Shown: positions 59,061 to 64,000 of the stretch, piece after piece | How positions within the stretch are numbered: position 1 is the first letter of the stretch | Layout: each line of letters begins with the position of its first letter | From: Chelonoidis abingdonii | Lineage: Eukaryota > Chordata > Testudines > Testudinidae | Assembly: GCF_003597395.2 (NCBI RefSeq) | Contig: NC_133790.1 | Coordinates: forward strand, 24,074,572 to 24,138,571 | DNA length: 64,000 bases | Direction: 5' to 3' | Translations under genes and position numbers: made by a program | Notes under the pieces: generated by a model | The model's input: only the letters and a program-made list of their open reading frames with translations | Told to the model about the DNA's origin: nothing | Databases searched by the model: none

Positions 59061-59875
59061 CACCGAGGGGAGCGAGATTTTGCTCTACATATCCATGAAC
59101 AATAAGCGTTGTCTGGCTACCCCAGAAGCAACGCTCAGGCTGCCAGGTGCCTGCCTTTCTGAGCTAAAGACAAACTATAGTGTTACTTACAGCTTGCCAT
59201 GTTGGACTGGCAGCATCTCTGGGCTCGGGAGTGAGCCTGCTGCATGCCAGCCTGCCTAATGAGAGCTGAGAGAGAAACCCAGCCGCAAAGCAGGTGCTTC
59301 AGTACCATGGAGAGCTCACATCTGCTTTCAGGGCGCTGTAATAGGGAGAGAGGATCCCCCCTCCCAGGCTCAAAGGGGGTGCTGGGAGAGTGGGGAACCA
59401 GAGAGACTGACATGGACCAGGATCAAAAAACCCTATCTCAGCCCAATCCCCAGCGTGCAGGTGTCCGCAGCGCAATCCAGAGCAGACAGAGTGAGGGTGA
59501 ACCCTACTTCTGCAAAGACATCGCCAGGAACATGCTCCAGTGAAGTATGTTGGAGCCCAAAGGAGCTGGGATTCTGCAGGACTTGGGCACGCAGCACAGG
59601 CAGCTATTCATTGCCTGGTTAGGACACTAGCATAAAGAAAAACCACCCGCTAAAAACCCCTCAGCTGCAAAGCAAATAAGACCAAGGTCAACCTGGTACC
59701 TAGGTCCAAAGTAACCCCCCATTTATGTATGGTGCTAGCAGCAGCACATTAGTCACTTCGCTTTGGGGCATGGCTCTGTTTGTGCTGGTGTACTAAGATA
59801 TAAATGAGCAGCCTCCAGTGCTTAGGGTCATTGTGATAGCTCTCTGAAAACACTTGCTCAACGTGCAGCAGCAGC

Positions 59876-60292
59876 CAGGACCGGCTTTAGGGGTTTTAGC
59901 GCCCTAGGCGCACAGGAATTTTGCTGCCCCATGCGCTGGTCCCGCAGCTCCGGTGGAGCTGCTGCAGTCATGTCTGCGGACAGTTGGCTGCTCCGTGGCT
60001 CTGGTGGAGCTGCTGCAGTCATGTCTGCAGACGGTCGGCTGCTCCGTGGCTCTGGTGGAGCTGCTGAAGTCGTGCCTGCAGGAGGTCCACTGGAGCCGCG
60101 GGAGCAGCCGACCATCCGCAGGCACGACTGCGGTAGCTCCACCAGAGCTGTGGACCAGCGGACCCTCCACAGGCACGACTGTGGCAGGTCCACCAGAGCC
60201 GCCTGCCACCCCCTCCAGCAAAACGCCGCCCACAAATAATCCTGGTGCCCTAGGCGATTGCCTAGGCTGCCTAAATGCAAGCATCAGCCCTG
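59876..60292. mobile_element. hAT-type element nested in CR1, 417 bp, with palindromic repeats
   Basis: Begins CAGGACCGGCTTTAGG and ends CATCAGCCCTG. Subterminal TAGCGCCCTAGGCG pairs with the inverted CGCCTAGGG-like sequence near 60248-60256. Flanking 8-mers GCAGCAGC and GCGGCAGC match at 7 of 8. Removing the element restores a continuous CR1. The interior is a 51-bp repeat array in both orientations. Confidence 0.82.
59949..60200. repeat. 51-bp minisatellite in opposing orientations
   Basis: Units start at 59949, 60000 and 60051 (TC[C/T]GGTGGAGCTGCTG) with exact 51-bp spacing. From about 60105 the same unit appears in reverse complement, also at 51-bp spacing (GGCACGACTG at 60121 and 60172). 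Because 51 is divisible by three, the array leaves several frames open without being a gene. Confidence 0.88.
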
Positions 60293-61289
60293 GCGGCAGC
60301 CAAAGAAGTGAACATTGTGTTAGGAACTATTAGGAAAGGCAGTGATAAGGCAGAAAATATCATAATGCCACTATATAAATTGATGATACACCCATATTCC
60401 AAATACTGTACGCAGTTCTGCTCACCCTACATCAAAAAAGGTATATTAGAATTGGAAAAGGTGCAGAGAAGGGCGACAAAAATGATCAGGGATATGGACC
60501 AGCTTCCATGTGAAGAGAGATTAAAAAGACTGGGACTAGTCAGCTTGGAAAAGAGACAGCTAATGGGGGACATGAGAGAGGTCTCTACAATTCTGAATGG
60601 TGCGGAGAAAGTGAATAAGGAAATGCTATTGACCCTTTTACATAAGACAAGAACCAGAGGTCACCCAAAGAAATTAATAGGCAGCAGGTTTAAAATAAAT
60701 ATAAGGAAGAACTTCTTCACACAAGGCACAGTCAATTTGTGGAACTCATTGCCAGGGAAAGCTGTGAAGGTCAAAAGTATAACTGAGTTAAAAAAAAAGA
60801 ACAAGATAAATTCATGGAGGATAGGACCAGCAGTGGCTATTCCCTAAGAGGATCAGGGACACAGTCCCATGCTCTTGGTGTCCCTAAGTCTCTGACGGCC
60901 AGATGCTGGGACTGGTCAACAGGGGATGGATCACTCAATGATTGCCCTGTCCTGTTCTTTCTCTCCAAAGCATGTGTCCCTGGCCACTGTCAGACAACAG
61001 GATACTGGGCTAGATAGGTCATTGGTCTGACACAGTATGGAAGTCCTTATGGTTTTATGAAGGTCCTGGGTTCTAATCCCATCCAGTCCAGAGCTAGATG
61101 AGTAAAAAAAGCATGAGTCATGGTGGTTGAGTGATCTGGGTTAAAGTCACAGTTTCCCCTGGAGATATGAGCTTGAATCCCAACCCAGATGCTTTGCCTG
61201 CCCTTGCACCTCCCCTTGATCTTTCTCCTGGAAGAAAGTCGGATCTGAGAGAGACTGAATCTATAAACACACATTTTTAACAGGGAAGG

Positions 61290-61495
61290 TAATAAACCAT
61301 TGGAACACTTTGCCACGGGTCATGGTGGAGTCTCCATCACTGGTGATTTTTAAATCAAGCTTGGATGTTTTTGTAAAATATACACCCCCCTTCAAAAGGA
61401 ATGATTCTGGGGCATGTCACTGACCTGTGTTACATAGAAGGACAGGATAGATTATCATCATGGTCCTTTCTGGACTTGGAGTCTATATGGGTGGG
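61290..61495 (+). mobile_element. CR1 3' end fragment (second subfamily)
   Basis: AACCATTGGAACACTTTGCC, then GGTGGAGTCTCCATCACTGG and TTTTTAAATCAAGCTTGGATG, ending ATGGTCCTTTCTGGACTTGG, is a CR1 3' region of a different subfamily from the neighbouring copy. Confidence 0.75.
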
Positions 61496-62304
61496 GCAAG
61501 CCAGTTATCTCAAGGCAGGACTTTTCACCTAGCAGACAAGTCTCAGAAGCTGCCTCTGAGTCAGGGGCTAATGACAGGCTGCACAAACCAGTATTCATAC
61601 TGACTGGAAAGTTGCAAGAGAAACATTCCTATTTGAATTTCCCACCATGACATGAAAGCCAGGCTTTAAGGGGGAGGGATGGAAATAGCCTTTAATGTCA
61701 CAATCCGAGCCCTTCCATTGCCAATATCACCAAGAACTTGGATTTTCACTCAGATGGCAAATGTCAACAAAAATATCAGATTTCAGTTTCCAGTGCATGT
61801 CTCGGCATCTACAGGGAGAATTTCTCTTGCCCTGGCCCAAATCCAGCTTCTGTTTCAACTAATTTCCTATCCCTCTGCCCTGGGAGCTCTTCCACGTCCC
61901 CATGCTCAGCAGAGTGGGCACCTCTGCCTCTTAGATACTTCTGCATTCTATTCAACCCATCATTTTTGGAGCTCCAAAAGGATGCAGGTGAGAGTGACAG
62001 AGGAGAGAAGTAGAGATGGATTTGCAGTCAATATGACATGGGTTTATACAGAAAGCAGCCTTGTACAAACACACCACTTTGTTCAGAGCCGAGCCAGACA
62101 AATGGGTCCATCCGCCTTCAAAACTCATTTGCAAGAAGGCTTTCTTTGGATTTGGTAGCCTCTAAGTAGCATCTCACCCAGCAGAAGGCTTGGGTTGATG
62201 TGTCCTCTGCCTCATTTGTACAAATAAATCTGAATCCCTGGAGATGAACTCCTAAGAATGTTGGGGTGAGGGACCCTTTGGCATTGTGACCAGAACACAC
62301 ATTG

Positions 62305-62393
62305 TAGTTGGGGTTAGTCCTGCTTTGAGCAGGGGGTTGGACTAGATGACCTCCTGAGGTCCCTTCCAACCCTAATTGTCTATGATTCTATCT
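62305..62393 (+). mobile_element. Short CR1 3' end fragment
   Basis: TTGAGCAGGGGGTTGGACTAG, ATGACCTCCTGAGGTCCC and the terminal CTATGATTCTAT octamer-type repeat mark a CR1 3' end. Confidence 0.8.
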
Positions 62394-63084
62394 TGCCCAC
62401 ACCTAGAAGAATTCACAAGCAGGAGTCAAGGTCTGAAATGTTTCTCCTGGTCCATTTTACAAACAGGATTTAAAGCGGGCAAATTGACAGCTCTGATGCA
62501 CCTGACACAAAGGATGGTAAAATTGTTCGAATCAGTACAAACCACTAAGTGCAAAGATACAAATGGCTCGGCTCTTTCAACAGGCAAATTCAAAAGCCTC
62601 TCTCAGCATTGAATCCAGCCTAATAACAGAACCAAAGGGCTGGGATGCATTAAGCTATCCAAAAATCAATGTGGAGCTGCTTTTCTGCCAGCTCAAAGTA
62701 CTAGCAGGCACTTTCCTTTTCACTCCGCTTTCAAGTACAAGCTTTGTGCCGGGCTGAGTTTCATATTATCAGTAATATACAATCAAAGAAACAAAGCAGA
62801 GGAGATTGTGCTTCTGTGGGAAAGCTGACACGTAACTGAACAGAGTGACATATCCTTAGGGAGATGGGGAGGTCAATGGAGAGGAGTCAATTTATTTATT
62901 TATTAGTGCGCGTAGGGAGGTAGCTACCAGGAAGTACCTGCACACATCAAGCAATGTACCTGAATCCTGACCTCCAACACCCCTCACCCTCTCTTGTGCA
63001 CAGATTGAGCTGTCCAGTGAGAACAAGGATGAGATGCACCAATGTCACCTGGAGTTATTGGTACTTGTATTTTGGGAGCATCTA
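62394..63084. other. Intergenic sequence, no recognised feature
   Basis: A TTTATTTATTTATT run at about 62890-62904. No gene or element recognised. Confidence 0.5.
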
Positions 63085-63435
63085 TAATCCCCACCCCAGC
63101 TGACATAAGGTGGCCTCTGTGCTGGGTCTAGCACAGACCCATAGCCCGAGGCAGTCCCTGCCCCAAAGAGTTTACAGTCTAAACAGCCTCTAGGCAAGGG
63201 AAAGGCAGCAGGATTAGCCCCATGTTGCAGAGAGAAAAATGAGGCAAAGAGAATAAAACCCAGATCCTCCGAGATATGTAGGCACCTCAGTCCCATTGAT
63301 GTAAGTGGACGTTAGGTCCCTAAATATCTTTGAGAGTCTGGGCCTAAGTGCATGGCCAAGGTCACATAAGGAGGCAGAACCTGATCCCAGATCTCCTAAG
63401 TCCTGCCCCAGTGCCTTAGCCACAAAACTGCCTTC
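63085..63435 (-). mobile_element. MIR/CORE-type SINE with L3-like tail, expanded
   Basis: CCCTGCCCCAAAGAGTTTAC, AGTCTAAACAGCC, then CCAAGGTCACATAAGGAGGC and GCCTTAGCCACAAAACTGCC. About 90 extra bases near 63265-63355 (TAGGCACCTCAGTCCC...) suggest an inner insertion. Confidence 0.65.
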
Positions 63436-64000
63436 CTCCGCTGTGACCCCAGGGAATCTGAACACAGAGCCCACAGGCCAAATGGCCTGAATGTCGTACT
63501 AAACAGTTCCCTCCTTCTCATAAAATTCCCTTGGCACTGAATGGGAGGTTTGCACTGTCAGAAGACCAGAACACAGCACCGCCTATGACGAATGAAGAGA
63601 ATAACAGTGCATGAGAGACTAGTCCAGCCAGCCAAAACCCTCCCCACCTGTTTGCACAGCCCAAGCAGTCCCTCTGCTGTGGCAGATGAGTAAAATCGCC
63701 TCCGGCTTTTCTCTTCACCAAGGGCAAGAGAGTCCATTGTCTGCCTGGGTTGGTACATGTTCCTGACAGTCTTGCAAGGCTGGATCAGTCCTGACGTTCC
63801 CGTCTTTGGGTACAAAAGTTACCACCTGGCCATGCATTTATTTCCATCTTTTTCTGTTTTACACGGATGCCTGCTCTGTAAGGTTGCACTTTAATGCAGC
63901 CTCCCACAGCTCACTCGCCCAGAGTGCCTCTGGCTTTAGCCCAGTTGCTGCCCCTGCTGGCTCCTGGAGAAACCACGGGATGAGGATAGCACTGCACAGA

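Larger units (their letters stand above)
59820..61047 (+). mobile_element. CR1 LINE 3' fragment, split by a hAT-type element
   Basis: 59820-59875 and 60293-61047 are consecutive parts of one turtle-type CR1 once the insertion at 59876-60292 is removed. The right part encodes the eroded C-terminus of the CR1 reverse transcriptase protein (LELEKVQRRATKMI, LGLVSLEKRQL, FTQGTVNLWNSLP). It ends in the non-coding 3' end GGTCTGACACAGTATGG and then CTTATGG. It is truncated at the 5' end and inactive. Confidence 0.85.

Noticed and set aside
59858..60333. Overlapping open frames of 100-140 codons on both strands
   Set aside because: They are read through the 51-bp repeat array, whose length is a multiple of three; repeated peptide in several frames is an artefact.
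60275..60847. 190-codon open frame that looks like a gene
   Set aside because: The peptide is the C-terminal end of the CR1 LINE protein fused to hAT-element sequence, not a host gene.
1..64000. CRISPR arrays, bacterial operons, rRNA and intact tRNA genes
   Set aside because: No regularly spaced direct repeats with unique spacers, no operon-like gene packing and no cloverleaf with A and B boxes outside SINE remnants were seen.

Overview
The window is vertebrate nuclear DNA, most likely from a turtle. It has almost no coding sequence. It is dense in CR1 LINE ends, MIR/L3-type SINEs, hAT-type miniature elements, SINE or Penelope-like units and a DIRS retrotransposon, whose sequences I recall as typical of chelonian genomes. 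The species call rests on recalled repeat sequences, not on a search.

The only host gene I can support is on the minus strand: coding exon 1 of SRRM4 (nSR100, a neural SR-related splicing factor), at 33359-33489. It ends in a clean splice donor that splits codon 44. A CpG island (about 33300-34200) covers the exon and its presumed promoter. Bases 1-33358 are therefore the 5' part of SRRM4 intron 1, and about 34200-64000 is upstream intergenic DNA. I found no exon 2 and no neighbouring gene.

The largest structure is a decayed DIRS-type tyrosine-recombinase retrotransposon at about 8054-14418, on the same strand as SRRM4. It keeps recognisable gag-like, reverse transcriptase (YLDDWLI), RNase H and tyrosine recombinase segments, broken by many frameshifts, between inverted termini with an internal complementary region. 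Two solo LTRs carry 5-bp target-site duplications (TSDs): 22556-23458 and 42773-43758. Several hAT-type miniature elements carry 8-bp TSDs (1146-1315, 1833-1943, 14899-15112, 33073-33193, 47349-47469, 59876-60292); two of these sit inside CR1 copies.

The most unusual signals are three foldback SINE or Penelope-like units (35960-36126, 40338-40505, 45617-45802), one of which keeps a hammerhead-ribozyme-like core. Others are a hAT-like element whose two arms carry the same 51-bp repeat in opposite orientation, and an LTR whose 3' end was duplicated together with its target-site duplication. A few A/T-rich, homeodomain-site-rich stretches look like candidate conserved enhancers of SRRM4, but only alignment could show that.
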